Assembly (NCBI RefSeq): GCF_006439015.1
Contig: NZ_RCZG01000001.1
Span: 124,001-188,000, forward strand
DNA: 64,000 bases
Source: Mycolicibacterium hodleri
Lineage (GTDB): Bacteria; Actinomycetota; Actinomycetes; Mycobacteriales; Mycobacteriaceae
Direction of reading: 5' to 3'
The stretch's first letter is position 1; each line of letters opens with the position of its first letter. Below the pieces are notes generated by a model. It did no database searches. It was given only the letters and a program-made list of their open reading frames with translations, and had not been told where the DNA came from. Below are positions 26,231 to 35,420 of this stretch, piece by piece. Both the position numbers and the translations under genes were made by a program.

Positions 26231-26240
26231 GCCCGGCATC

Positions 26241-27416
26241 GTGACTACGCAGCACTATTTTGGGCTCGACGACGACGAGCGGGCGATCGCCGATACGGCG
26301 GCGGAGTTCGCCGAGAAGCGGATCGCGCCTTTCGCATTGGAGTGGGACGCCACCAAGCACTTCCCGCTCGACGTGCTGCGCGAGGCCGCCGAGTTGGGCA
26401 TGGCGGCGATGTACTGCAGCGAGGACGTCGGCGGCAGTGGTCTGCGACGACTGGATGCGGTGCGGATCTTCGAGAAGTTGGCGATGGCGGATCCGTCGAC
26501 GGCAGCATTCCTGTCGATTCACAACATGTGCGCGTGGATGGTCGACCGCTATGGCACCGGAGAACAACGCAAGGCGTGGGTGCCCCGGTTGGCGTCGATG
26601 GAGGCTGTGGCCAGCTACTGCCTGACCGAGCCGTCGGCGGGCTCGGATGCGGCCGCGCTGCGGACCAAGGCAGTGCGTGACGGGGACGGCTACGTCCTCG
26701 ACGGGGTCAAACAGTTCATCTCCGGAGCAGGCTCGTCGGACGTGTACGTCGTGATGGCCCGCACCGGCGCGCGGGGTCCGCGTGGCATCTCGGCGTTCAT
26801 CGTCGAAAACGGTTCCGCTGGATTGAGTTTCGGTGCGCAGGAACACAAGATGGGCTGGAACGGTCAGCCCACCGCGCAGGTGATCATGGAGGGTGTCCGG
26901 GTACCCGCGGACGCCATGCTCGGCGGCACGGAGGGTGAGGGCGGCGGGTTCGGCGTCGCGATGAACGGGCTCAACGGCGGCCGGATCAACATCGCGGCCT
27001 GCTCGCTCGGCGGAGCCGGAGCGGCGTATCAGAAGGCCGCGGCGTATGTCCGGGATCGGGAGGCGTTCGGTGCCAGTCTGCTTGACGAGCCGACCATTCG
27101 CTTTGCCCTTGCCGATATGGCGACGGCGTTGGAGTCGTCACGAATGATGTTGTGGCGGGCGGCTTCGGCTCTCGACGGCGACCATCCTGAGAAGGTCGAG
27201 CTGTGTGCGATGGCGAAACTCCACGTGACGGACGCCTGCTATGACGTCGCCGACCGGGCGCTGCAACTTCACGGCGGCTACGGCTATCTGAGCGAGTACG
27301 GGTTGGAGAAGATCGTCCGCGATCTGCGGGTGCATCGGATCCTGGAGGGAACCAACGAAATCATGCGGGTCGTCATCGGCCGGGCCGAAGCCGCCCGGAC
27401 GCGGGCGTCCGCTTAG
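26241..27416 (+). CDS. fadE9: isobutyryl-CoA dehydrogenase (FadE9-type)
   Basis: 391 residues starting at GTG, 10 bp after mmsA. Acyl-CoA dehydrogenase with FAD segments YCLTEPSAGSDAA and QFISGAGSSD, helix DREAFGASLLDEPTIRF, and the intact catalytic motif HRILEGTNEIMR, whose Glu is the base. The position between mmsA and mmsB supports isobutyryl-CoA to methacrylyl-CoA oxidation in the valine route. Confidence 0.92.
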   Translation: MTTQHYFGLDDDERAIADTAAEFAEKRIAPFALEWDATKHFPLDVLREAAELGMAAMYCSEDVGGSGLRRLDAVRIFEKLAMADPSTAAFLSIHNMCAWMVDRYGTGEQRKAWVPRLASMEAVASYCLTEPSAGSDAAALRTKAVRDGDGYVLDGVKQFISGAGSSDVYVVMARTGARGPRGISAFIVENGSAGLSFGAQEHKMGWNGQPTAQVIMEGVRVPADAMLGGTEGEGGGFGVAMNGLNGGRINIAACSLGGAGAAYQKAAAYVRDREAFGASLLDEPTIRFALADMATALESSRMMLWRAASALDGDHPEKVELCAMAKLHVTDACYDVADRALQLHGGYGYLSEYGLEKIVRDLRVHRILEGTNEIMRVVIGRAEAARTRASA

Positions 27417-27424
27417 GAGAAAAC

Positions 27425-28339
27425 ATGACGACGATCGCGTTTCTGGGACTGGGCAACATGGGCGGCCCGATGGCGGCCAATCTCGTCGCGGGCGGGTTCG
27501 CCGTGCGCGGCTTCGATCCGGTGGCCGACCTGAAGGCTGCGGCAGAAGCCAAGGGCACCGAAGTGTTCGGCACCGCTGCTGAAGCGGTCGCCGATGCGGA
27601 CGTGGTCATCACCTCGCTGCCCAACGGCGCCGTCGTCACGGCCTGCTATGGCGAGGTACTCCCCGCCGCGAAGCCGGGAGCGCTGTTCATCGACACCTCG
27701 ACGATCTCCGTCGACGACGCACGGGCCATCAACGCCCAGGCGATAGAGCTCGGCTTCGCCCAAATCGACGCACCGGTCTCGGGCGGGGTCAAGGGCGCGA
27801 CGGCGGGCACGCTGGCGTTCATGGTCGGCGGAACCGACGACGCCGTCGAGCGGGCACGGCCGGTGCTCGAACCGATGGCGGGCAAGATCATTCACTGCGG
27901 TGGGTCGGGCAACGGCCAGAGCGCGAAACTGTGCAACAACATGGTGCTGGCCGTGCAGCAGATCGCCGTCGGCGAGGCGTTCGTCCTTGCCGAGAAGCTC
28001 GGCCTCTCGGCGCAGTCGCTGTTCGACGTGATCACCGGCGCCACCGGTAACTGCTGGTCGGTACACACCAATTGCCCAGTGCCCGGACCGGTTCCGACAT
28101 CGCCGGCCAACAACGACTTCAAGCCGGGCTTCGCGACGGCGCTGATGCACAAGGACCTCGGGCTGGCGATGGCGGCCATCGACTCGACCGGTTCCACCGC
28201 CCCACTCGGCACACACGCCGCCGAAATCTACGCCAAGTACAACACCGACCACGCCGACAAGGACTTCAGCGCCGTCATCGAACTCATCCGCAACAGCTAT
28301 CGACCCGCACAACCGGCCAAATACGAGGTAACTGCGTGA
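27425..28339 (+). CDS. mmsB: 3-hydroxyisobutyrate dehydrogenase
   Basis: 304 residues of the beta-hydroxyacid dehydrogenase family. NAD-binding GLGNMGGPMAANL at the N-terminus, substrate motif DAPVSGGVKGATAGTLAFMVGG, and catalytic lysine in GNGQSAKLCNN. It oxidises 3-hydroxyisobutyrate to methylmalonate semialdehyde, the MmsA substrate. AGGAGA ribosome-binding site. The stop overlaps the next start (GTGA). Confidence 0.95.
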   Translation: MTTIAFLGLGNMGGPMAANLVAGGFAVRGFDPVADLKAAAEAKGTEVFGTAAEAVADADVVITSLPNGAVVTACYGEVLPAAKPGALFIDTSTISVDDARAINAQAIELGFAQIDAPVSGGVKGATAGTLAFMVGGTDDAVERARPVLEPMAGKIIHCGGSGNGQSAKLCNNMVLAVQQIAVGEAFVLAEKLGLSAQSLFDVITGATGNCWSVHTNCPVPGPVPTSPANNDFKPGFATALMHKDLGLAMAAIDSTGSTAPLGTHAAEIYAKYNTDHADKDFSAVIELIRNSYRPAQPAKYEVTA

Positions 28340-29388
28340 CCATCGAATTCGATCACATACTCACCCGAGTCGACGGGAACGTCGGCCGCGTGGTGTTGAA
28401 TCGCCCGAAGGCCATCAACTCACTCACCAACGGCATGGTGGCTGGGTTGGCGAAGGCACTTGACGACTGGGAATACGACGACGCGGTGCACGCCGTGCTC
28501 CTCACTGGCGCCGGCGAGCGCGGGCTCTGCGCGGGCGGCGACGTCGTCGCGATCTATCACGACGCACAAGTCGGCGGCGCCGAGACGCGAGCGTTCTGGC
28601 ACGACGAGTACGTGCTCAACGCCCGCATCGCGCGCTACCCGAAGCCGTACGTGGCCGTGATGGACGGAATCGTCTTGGGCGGCGGGGTCGGCGTCAGCGC
28701 GCACGCCGGAATCCGGGTCGTGACCGACACGACCAAGATGGGCATGCCCGAGGTCGGCATCGGCTTCATTCCCGACGTCGGCGGCACGTACCTGCTCGCG
28801 CGCACACCGGGGTTACTCGGTGTGCACGCCGCGCTAACCGGCGCTCCCTTCTCGGGCGCCGATGCAATCGCGATGGGGTTCGCCGACCATTTCGTGCCGC
28901 ACGACGTGCTCGCTGCCTTCACGGCCGCCGTGGTGTCCGACGGCCCCGCCGCCGCGCTCTCCGCGCAAGCGATCGAGCCACCGCCCAGTCCGCTGGTCGC
29001 GCAACGGCATTGGATCGACGACTGCTACGCTCACGAAACCGTGACCGAGGTCCTCGCGGCCCTCCGCAGCCATGATGCCGGCCCGCCGATCGACGCCGCC
29101 AACCTGATCGCCAGCCGGTCCCCGATCGCACTGGCAGTGACACTGGAGGCCGTGCGCCGCGCCGGTGAGCTCAACTCATTGGAAGCGGTCCTGCGGCAGG
29201 AGTTCCGGACATCTTGTGCGGCGCTTAGGTCGCACGACCTTGTCGAGGGCATCCGAGCGCTGCTCGTCGATAAGGACCGCACGCCCATTTGGTCACCGAC
29301 TTCGTTGTCGGACGTGACGCCTGAAAGGATCGATGCCTACTTCGCACCCCTCGAGCGCGACCTGACCCTCCCAATCGCCGTCCGCTAG
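28336..29388 (+). CDS. 3-hydroxyisobutyryl-CoA hydrolase (HIBCH-type crotonase)
   Basis: 350 residues, longer than a hydratase and right for HIBCH. The segments GLCAGGDVVAIYHDA, LGGGVGVSAHAGIRVVTD and MPEVGIGFIPDVGGTYLLAR are the HIBCH signature. It releases 3-hydroxyisobutyrate from its CoA ester and so feeds MmsB. Start GTG 28336 overlaps the mmsB stop. It is the last gene of the operon. A crotonase acting as methacrylyl-CoA hydratase is not seen in this operon and must be supplied from elsewhere. Confidence 0.9.
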   Translation: MTIEFDHILTRVDGNVGRVVLNRPKAINSLTNGMVAGLAKALDDWEYDDAVHAVLLTGAGERGLCAGGDVVAIYHDAQVGGAETRAFWHDEYVLNARIARYPKPYVAVMDGIVLGGGVGVSAHAGIRVVTDTTKMGMPEVGIGFIPDVGGTYLLARTPGLLGVHAALTGAPFSGADAIAMGFADHFVPHDVLAAFTAAVVSDGPAAALSAQAIEPPPSPLVAQRHWIDDCYAHETVTEVLAALRSHDAGPPIDAANLIASRSPIALAVTLEAVRRAGELNSLEAVLRQEFRTSCAALRSHDLVEGIRALLVDKDRTPIWSPTSLSDVTPERIDAYFAPLERDLTLPIAVR

Positions 29389-30403
<1,015 letters not shown>

Positions 30404-30479
30404 TCGAGCCGAGCGTCTGGCTGTTCATCCGCGGTTCCCATCCGTCGGCGTCGTGTAGTTCAGCGTCGGCGCACGGTCA

Positions 30480-30830
30480 CGGCCCCCGGGATGTTGACGA
30501 TATTGCGTCGTAGCGTCGTAGCGTCGTAGCGTCGATCCGCGGGCGTGGGGAATGGAGTGCACCGGCCAGCGCGCCGGCGGTTTGCTGGAGGTTGTGGGCG
30601 ATCGCTGGGTCCAGGCGGAGTTCGCAGCGAAGCGTCCCGAGATGATAGGCGCCAGTGGCTCGTCGATCAGGTCGGCGGATACGGTTTCGATGTTGGTGTG
30701 TTGACGGTGGGTGATGTTGACCGCTTCGAGGGGCAAGTCGGTGTTGGTTAGGAACCGGTGATACCGTCCTGCCGGGAACAGTGCGTCGGGGAAGCGGGCG
30801 TCCTTGATCCGGCCCACCACCAGTCAGGCA
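30480..30830 (-). pseudogene. IS1380-type transposase remnant
   Basis: Minus-strand translation gives the conserved end of IS1380-family transposases: GRIKDARFPDALF, RYHRFLTNTDL, ITHRQHTNIETVSADLIDEP, and SGRFAANSAW. After a frameshift near 30615 it continues AIAHNLQQTAGALAGALHS and ends with a repeat-expanded DATTLRRYDA region. The N-terminal DDE part is absent. No terminal inverted repeats were found. This is a dead fragment. Confidence 0.7.
30505..30535. repeat. 8-bp tandem repeat
   Basis: GCGTCGTA repeated almost four times (30505-30535). It lies at the 3' end of the transposase remnant, where it gives the repeated RRYDA-like peptide, and may have arisen by slippage. Confidence 0.8.
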
Positions 30831-31180
30831 GTTTGATCCGGTCGGGGGCGCGACAGATACATCTGAGGTCGCGGTGGGACCGCGACGTCGAGGGCTTGGC
30901 GCACCGTTGGGTTGCGTGCCATGATGATCCGCCGACTCACGGATCGACAGGTCCTCGAGACGGTGGTCCTGATCCGTTCGAACAATCACGCGTGACCGCA
31001 TCCTGACCGGCCTTCCTGACGGCCGACGGGGATGACGTGCGACGGGAACGAGCTGGATGAAGTTGGGGCCAATATTGGTGACGACACACCGCGCCCCACC
31101 CAGCCGGAAGGTTCACCACCCCGATGGGGCCAACATTTGTAAAGAACGATCGACGTTGGGCCAAGTCGTGCGTTCCGCCG

Positions 31181-31825
31181 CTAGCCGTTGCCCGTTGCGG
31201 CGAGGCGGACGCGCAGGCCATCGATGATGGTGTCCACGCCGAAGCGGAAGAAGTCGCGACCGCCAAGTCCGGGGATCAGGGGCATGAGGCGGGCGAGCGT
31301 GTCGTCCATCTCTTCGGGCTCCTCCCAGTCCGCGCGCATGACGACCTGGTAGCGGCCGAACAGATAGGTGTGGATCATGGCGTAGCCCAGCACGACGTCG
31401 GTATCGGAGAACCCGGCGTCCAGCAGGATCGCCATGATGCCGTGGATCAGGCGCCTGTCCGTGCTTTGCATTCGCGCGAAAAGGATCTCGGCGATGCCGG
31501 GGTGTTGTCGAAGCCTGGCGTCGATGGCCTCGACGACCGCCCTGAGCCGGTCCTCCCAGGGGCCCGATTCGGGTTTCGGTAGGTCGACTTCCGAAAGTAC
31601 CTCGCGCGCAACGAGATCGAGTAGCTGCTGTTTGTCGGCGACGTACCAGTAGGGCGCCATCGCCGATCGACCGAGTTCGCGCGACAGGCGTCGCATCGAC
31701 AGTGCCTCGAGGCCCTCGGCACGGATGACGTCGAGCGCCGCGTCGACGATCTCGTTCTCGGTCAGGTTCGGTGGTTTGCCGCGCTTGAGCGGAGTCGACG
31801 GGGAGGACGCCTCGCTGCGAGGCAT
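31181..31825 (-). CDS. TetR-family regulator
   Basis: 214 residues. N-terminal helix-turn-helix about 22-65 (NEIVDAALDVIRAEGLEALS, MRRLSRELGRSAMAPYWYV), then an all-helical ligand domain ending near DFFRFGVDTIIDGL. It is downstream of the 31896-33215 gene on the same strand, 70 bp apart. It probably controls that gene and the divergent amidohydrolase through the TTACAGTGTAA palindrome at 33281, by context only. No inducer can be named. Confidence 0.85.
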   Translation of the reverse strand: MPRSEASSPSTPLKRGKPPNLTENEIVDAALDVIRAEGLEALSMRRLSRELGRSAMAPYWYVADKQQLLDLVAREVLSEVDLPKPESGPWEDRLRAVVEAIDARLRQHPGIAEILFARMQSTDRRLIHGIMAILLDAGFSDTDVVLGYAMIHTYLFGRYQVVMRADWEEPEEMDDTLARLMPLIPGLGGRDFFRFGVDTIIDGLRVRLAATGNG

Positions 31826-31895
31826 AGCCGGGCTCCGTTCGTCGCTGGTGAGTCAGGGGGCTCATCGTAGCGCGACGACACCGTCAGATCGGGGC

Positions 31896-33215
31896 TCAGA
31901 TCCCGAGACGTTCGAGCAGGCGCTCGTGCGACAGCGCTGGGCCGCCGAACAGCAGGCTGCCTGATAGCGCCCTCCGCAGGATGGCATCGGTCTCGTCGGA
32001 GGGACCCAAGAGTTCGGCGGCGGCGGTGGCCGCGCGCACGGCGGCAGCGGAGCATCCGACGTGTGCCGCTGCGGCGGCAGCAGAGGATCCCGCCGAGCCC
32101 GCGGCATCCTCGGCCAGGGCGCGGCGCCACAGCGCTGCGGCGGCAACGTGGTCCAGCGTCACCTCGGCCACTCTGGTCTCGGAGGTCGGCGCATCGGTGA
32201 GGTCGGCGGAACGCCGAGCGAGCAGGCTCATCGCCTTCTCGATCACGCCTACCTGCTCCGCTGCGAGAGCGGTCGTCGCGAGGTCGATCGCCCTCAGCAT
32301 CAAACGGCCGCCGGCGCCCTCGGTGCCCAGGAGGGTCGCAGGCGTGCTCGAGAGTTCGAGCTGCGCTAACTGCCTTGTCGGATCGATCACGTCCAGGTGG
32401 GTGACGCTCAGTCCCGGCGCAGAACTCGGCACCGCGAACAGGGACGGTCCCGCAGTCGATCGCGCGATCACCAGGTATACGTCGGCGCCCTCGGTGGCGG
32501 GCACGAATTGTTTGATGCCGGTGATCTGCCACCCCTCGGCGGTCTCGGTGACGCGGGTCTTGACCATCGCAGGATCCCACGACCCCGTCTGCTCGGCGGC
32601 AGCGAGAGTGGCTGAAAGACGACCCGACAGAAGCCCTTCCGCGTATTCGTCGGCGATCGTCGAATCGCCGATGACGGCGCGTAGCGTCTGCCAGGCCAGC
32701 CCGATGCTTCCGAAGAAGGGCGAGGCGCTGGAGGAGTTGCCGTATCCACGCATCGCCCGGCTCAGGCCCTTGGCGCCGTCTGATGCCACCAAGCCCAACC
32801 ACTCGGTCTCAGCAGGGTAGTCGAGCTCACGGGTGTGTTCCGTGACGTACTCCGACGCCGCCTTGCGCGCGTCCGCGAACGACGTCGCCGCGGCTCGTTC
32901 GAACCGGGCTGGATCGACCGCCTCGGCGAGGAAGCTGGGGCGGAGTGGATTACCGGTGTCGGCGACGAGTTTCGGTCCCAATACGGCGGCGACGAAACGC
33001 GCCGCTGATGCATGGGCGCGCGCCCGAAGCGTGTCCACCTGAGCGGTGTTCTGGTCCGGTGCCGCCGCGCGGACGGCGTCGAGGTCGACCAGCAGGATGG
33101 CCAGATCGCGGCGAAGGGCCCGGTCGTCCCAGGTCCAGGTGGAGCGCATCAATGCAGACAGGGTGTCGGCCGTGAGTAGTTCGTCGAATGCGACCTGCGC
33201 TGTTGGACTATTCAT
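31896..33215 (-). CDS. acyl-CoA dehydrogenase-like protein, divergent, N-terminally extended
   Basis: 439 residues. Residues about 1-110 are a helical extension not usual in FadE proteins. From about 120 it follows the acyl-CoA dehydrogenase order: LAAAEQTGSWDPAMVKTR, then the beta domain with GWQITGIKQFVPATEGADVY, then a helical C-terminal domain rich in Ala. I see neither the Y-E-G-T motif nor the NPER-type Glu, so it may be non-catalytic or use a different base. GAGGAGG precedes the ATG. It is divergent from the amidohydrolase at 33340. Confidence 0.7.
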   Translation of the reverse strand: MNSPTAQVAFDELLTADTLSALMRSTWTWDDRALRRDLAILLVDLDAVRAAAPDQNTAQVDTLRARAHASAARFVAAVLGPKLVADTGNPLRPSFLAEAVDPARFERAAATSFADARKAASEYVTEHTRELDYPAETEWLGLVASDGAKGLSRAMRGYGNSSSASPFFGSIGLAWQTLRAVIGDSTIADEYAEGLLSGRLSATLAAAEQTGSWDPAMVKTRVTETAEGWQITGIKQFVPATEGADVYLVIARSTAGPSLFAVPSSAPGLSVTHLDVIDPTRQLAQLELSSTPATLLGTEGAGGRLMLRAIDLATTALAAEQVGVIEKAMSLLARRSADLTDAPTSETRVAEVTLDHVAAAALWRRALAEDAAGSAGSSAAAAAAHVGCSAAAVRAATAAAELLGPSDETDAILRRALSGSLLFGGPALSHERLLERLGI

Positions 33216-33280
33216 CGCCGGGACCTCCTCGGTGGAACGGTGGCGTCACGCTTCTCGAAAGCCGTGTGCATGCCCTAACG

Positions 33281-33291
33281 TTACAGTGTAA
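33281..33291. promoter_or_regulatory. candidate TetR operator between divergent genes
   Basis: TTACA-G-TGTAA is a perfect inverted repeat in the 124-bp gap between the minus-strand dehydrogenase-like gene and the plus-strand amidohydrolase. The nearest TetR gene (31181-31825) is the likely binder. Confidence 0.5.
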
Positions 33292-33339
33292 ACTCAGCGC
33301 CAAGCCCCGCGGGGACCTCTCACTCGAAGGAGTGCTGAC

Positions 33340-34473
33340 ATGACTCAAGCGCAAGAACGGCCGGCCGGCGCACCCGAGGCCGAGCTGACGAAGATCTGGG
33401 CGCATTCCGGTGACTCGCACGCCATGGAGCCCGACGATCTGTGGACGTCCCGGTTGCCGAAGAACTTGGCCGACCGCGCGCCCCGTACCGAGCGCGGCGA
33501 AAAGTACGAGCTGATCTTCGTCGACGGCAAGCAGAAGAGCCGCCAACTCAATGACTTCATGGACGCGATGCGTCCCCCTGGCTTCAAGGACCTGAAGATT
33601 CGCCTCCAAGACCTCGATCAGGAGGGCGTATGGAGCCAGTTGGCCTTCCCCTCGACCGGTTTCTGGATGTGCGATATCGAGGACCCCGTGTTGTCCCAGG
33701 CGTGCACCCGCGCCTGGAACGAGTGGGCCATCGACGATCTGATGGCGCAGCAGGACCGGATCTTCACGCCGGCGTGCGTTCCGCTGGTCGATCCGAAAGA
33801 TGCTGCTGCTGAACTGGAGTGGGCCGCTGGCCGCGGTTTCCAGTCGATCTTCCTGCCCTGCACGATGCCCAAGGACATGGACTGGGGGCTCGACATCTGG
33901 GAGCCGTTGTGGGCTGCGGCCGCGGAGTGCAACATGCGGTTGGCCTTCCACATCGGTACCGGCGGTGAGACGGTCGTCTACCGCGGACCCGGTGGTGCCG
34001 TGGTCAACTACATGGAGACTACGTATCCGGGCATGCGTGTGGTGACCCACCTGGTGGCCAGCGGTGCGCTGGACCGCTACCCCGAGTTGAAAGTGCTGAT
34101 CGCCGAGGGCGGCGCGGGCTGGGTGCCGGCCGTCGGCGACCGGATGGACGAGGCGTACCGCCAGCACGGAATGTTCGTGCGGCCCAGGCTGAGCAGGCTG
34201 CCCAGCGAGATCGTCCGCAGCCAGGTCTACGCGTCCTTCCAGCACGACGTGAGCGCCGTGCAGATCATCGAGGACACCGGCTACAACAACGTCATGTGGG
34301 GCGACGACTACCCGCACCTCGAGGGCACCTACGGGCACACGCAGCAGACGCTGCACGACCTGTTCGACCACGTCGACCCCCGCATCCAGGATCGCGTGTT
34401 GCGCGGCACCTTCGAGGAGCTGTTCACGGTGCCGACGATGGCCGACGACAAGCGGGTGAATCTCAACCGCTAG
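33340..34473 (+). CDS. amidohydrolase-family metal-dependent hydrolase (ACMSD-like)
   Basis: 377 residues, TIM-barrel amidohydrolase 2 type. Metal-site segments are GDSHAMEP near 24, LAFHIGTGGE near 203, and the late aspartate in WGDDYPHLEG near 320. Such enzymes decarboxylate or hydrolyse ring-cleavage-like acids; several uncharacterised members are linked to steroid and terpenoid genes in mycobacteria. A GAAGGAG site precedes the ATG. It stands alone between a divergent partner and a strong hairpin terminator at 34500-34545. The substrate is unknown. Confidence 0.82.
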   Translation: MTQAQERPAGAPEAELTKIWAHSGDSHAMEPDDLWTSRLPKNLADRAPRTERGEKYELIFVDGKQKSRQLNDFMDAMRPPGFKDLKIRLQDLDQEGVWSQLAFPSTGFWMCDIEDPVLSQACTRAWNEWAIDDLMAQQDRIFTPACVPLVDPKDAAAELEWAAGRGFQSIFLPCTMPKDMDWGLDIWEPLWAAAAECNMRLAFHIGTGGETVVYRGPGGAVVNYMETTYPGMRVVTHLVASGALDRYPELKVLIAEGGAGWVPAVGDRMDEAYRQHGMFVRPRLSRLPSEIVRSQVYASFQHDVSAVQIIEDTGYNNVMWGDDYPHLEGTYGHTQQTLHDLFDHVDPRIQDRVLRGTFEELFTVPTMADDKRVNLNR

Positions 34474-34499
34474 GGACTTCACCGCCTTCGGGCTCGACT

Positions 34500-34545
34500 G
34501 TGAATCTGGCGACGCAAAACATGAGTTTTGCGTCGTCAGAATCAC
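34500..34545. terminator. long hairpin, probable intrinsic terminator
   Basis: Left arm 34500-34520 and right arm 34525-34545 pair over 21 positions with one mismatch and one G-U, closed by the loop ATGA. The inner part is GACGCAAAAC/GTTTTGCGTC. There is no T-run after it, as is usual for mycobacterial I-shaped terminators. It ends the amidohydrolase unit. Confidence 0.7.
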
Positions 34546-34590
34546 TTCCGACGCTTCGCTATCTCGCTACATGCTTGACCAGCAAGATGA

Positions 34591-34611
34591 ACGTCGTTTA
34601 CTATACGGCGT
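34591..34611. promoter_or_regulatory. candidate TetR autoregulatory operator
   Basis: Arms ACGTCGTTTA (34591-34600) and TATACGGCGT (34602-34611) pair at 8 of 10 positions about one central base, ending directly before the ATG of the TetR gene at 34612. A TTGACC (34575-34580) and TACTAT (34599-34604) pair 18 bp apart could be the promoter, so the operator would cover the -10 box. Confidence 0.55.
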
Positions 34612-35205
34612 ATGGCCGGGCGACCGAAGGTACGCACCGAGCGTCTCGACGAGGCTGCGATCGTCAGTGCCGCCCTGCAGGTTGCGCAGCGCGACATGGA
34701 CTCGTTGACGATGCGGTCGGTCAGCGCCGAACTTCAAGTCTCCGTGGGTGCGTTGTACAAGCACGTCGCCGGTCGTGAGGCCTTGATCGCACTGGTCGTC
34801 GAGAAGATCCTGCGCCAGGCGCCACCCGTCTCGCCCGAAGTCGGCGACGGCTGGCTGGCCCTGCGGGCACAGGTGCTTGGCCTCCAAGCACTCGTCGATC
34901 TGTATCCGGGGCTGGATGAGGTCGTCATCGCCCACTCGCCAAACTCTCCTACCGCCAACGAACTTCGTCGCGAAGGAATCACTGCCTTGCAGGCGGAGGG
35001 CCTCACCCTCGACGAGGCGCTGCGTGTCTATCGCGCCGTGACGTATCTGTGGTTGGGGGCACGGGTCGCGGTGCGGGGTCGGGCCCGCAACGACGCCGAC
35101 ATGGACACCTTCGCCCTGGCTCTCGATGTGCTCCTGGGCGGGCTCAAGCAGAACATCGCCGAATGTCGCGACAGCGCCGCCGCGACGAACGAGGTAGGAC
35201 CATGA
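34612..35205 (+). CDS. TetR-family regulator, paralogue A
   Basis: 197 residues. HTH about 13-55 (SLTMRSVSAELQVSVGALYKHV). The ligand domain shares LRQAP, YPGLDEVV, PNS, and TYLWLGARV with the TetR at 36274, so the two are recent paralogues. No Shine-Dalgarno lies before the ATG, and the promoter position suggests a leaderless mRNA. Its stop overlaps a 9-codon mini-ORF that leads to the small membrane protein gene. It probably represses this operon. Confidence 0.85.
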   Translation: MAGRPKVRTERLDEAAIVSAALQVAQRDMDSLTMRSVSAELQVSVGALYKHVAGREALIALVVEKILRQAPPVSPEVGDGWLALRAQVLGLQALVDLYPGLDEVVIAHSPNSPTANELRREGITALQAEGLTLDEALRVYRAVTYLWLGARVAVRGRARNDADMDTFALALDVLLGGLKQNIAECRDSAAATNEVGP

Positions 35206-35231
35206 ATTCTCTAATGGCCTGCACTTCATGA
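35202..35231 (+). CDS. 9-codon mini-ORF, probable translational coupler
   Basis: MNSLMACTS. Its ATG overlaps the TetR stop (ATGA) and its TGA overlaps the ATG of the next gene (ATGA). The downstream membrane-protein gene has no ribosome-binding site of its own, so ribosomes ending here could restart there. The peptide itself is unlikely to matter. Confidence 0.35.
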   Translation: MNSLMACTS

Positions 35232-35419
35232 AGATCTCCGGCTGGCTCTACCTGTTCCCCTGGGTCGGCTACACCATGGCTCTGAGTCAGAACTTCTCCG
35301 AGCGCATGGCCACGTCCGAATTCGGCATGGGCTGGTGGTTGTTCAACCTGTTCTATCTGTCGCCGATGTTCGTCCTGCCCTACCTCTATACCGTCGACAA
35401 GACGAAGTGGAACAGGTGA
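35228..35419 (+). CDS. small membrane protein, 63 residues
   Basis: Two probable membrane spans: about 4-20 (SGWLYLFPWVGYTMAL) and about 35-54 (GWWLFNLFYLSPMFVLPYLY), with a charged C-terminus DKTKWNR. Very rich in Trp, Tyr and Phe. It sits between a TetR gene and an SDR gene in the same operon. No family recognised; it could be a small subunit or anchor for a neighbouring oxidoreductase, but this is a guess. Confidence 0.6.
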   Translation: MKISGWLYLFPWVGYTMALSQNFSERMATSEFGMGWWLFNLFYLSPMFVLPYLYTVDKTKWNR

Positions 35420-35420
35420 A

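Noticed and set aside
25130-26239. Long minus-strand open frame (369 codons) opposite mmsA
   Set aside because: High-GC shadow of mmsA; composition rich in Arg/His/Asp without domains, while the plus frame has clear ALDH motifs.
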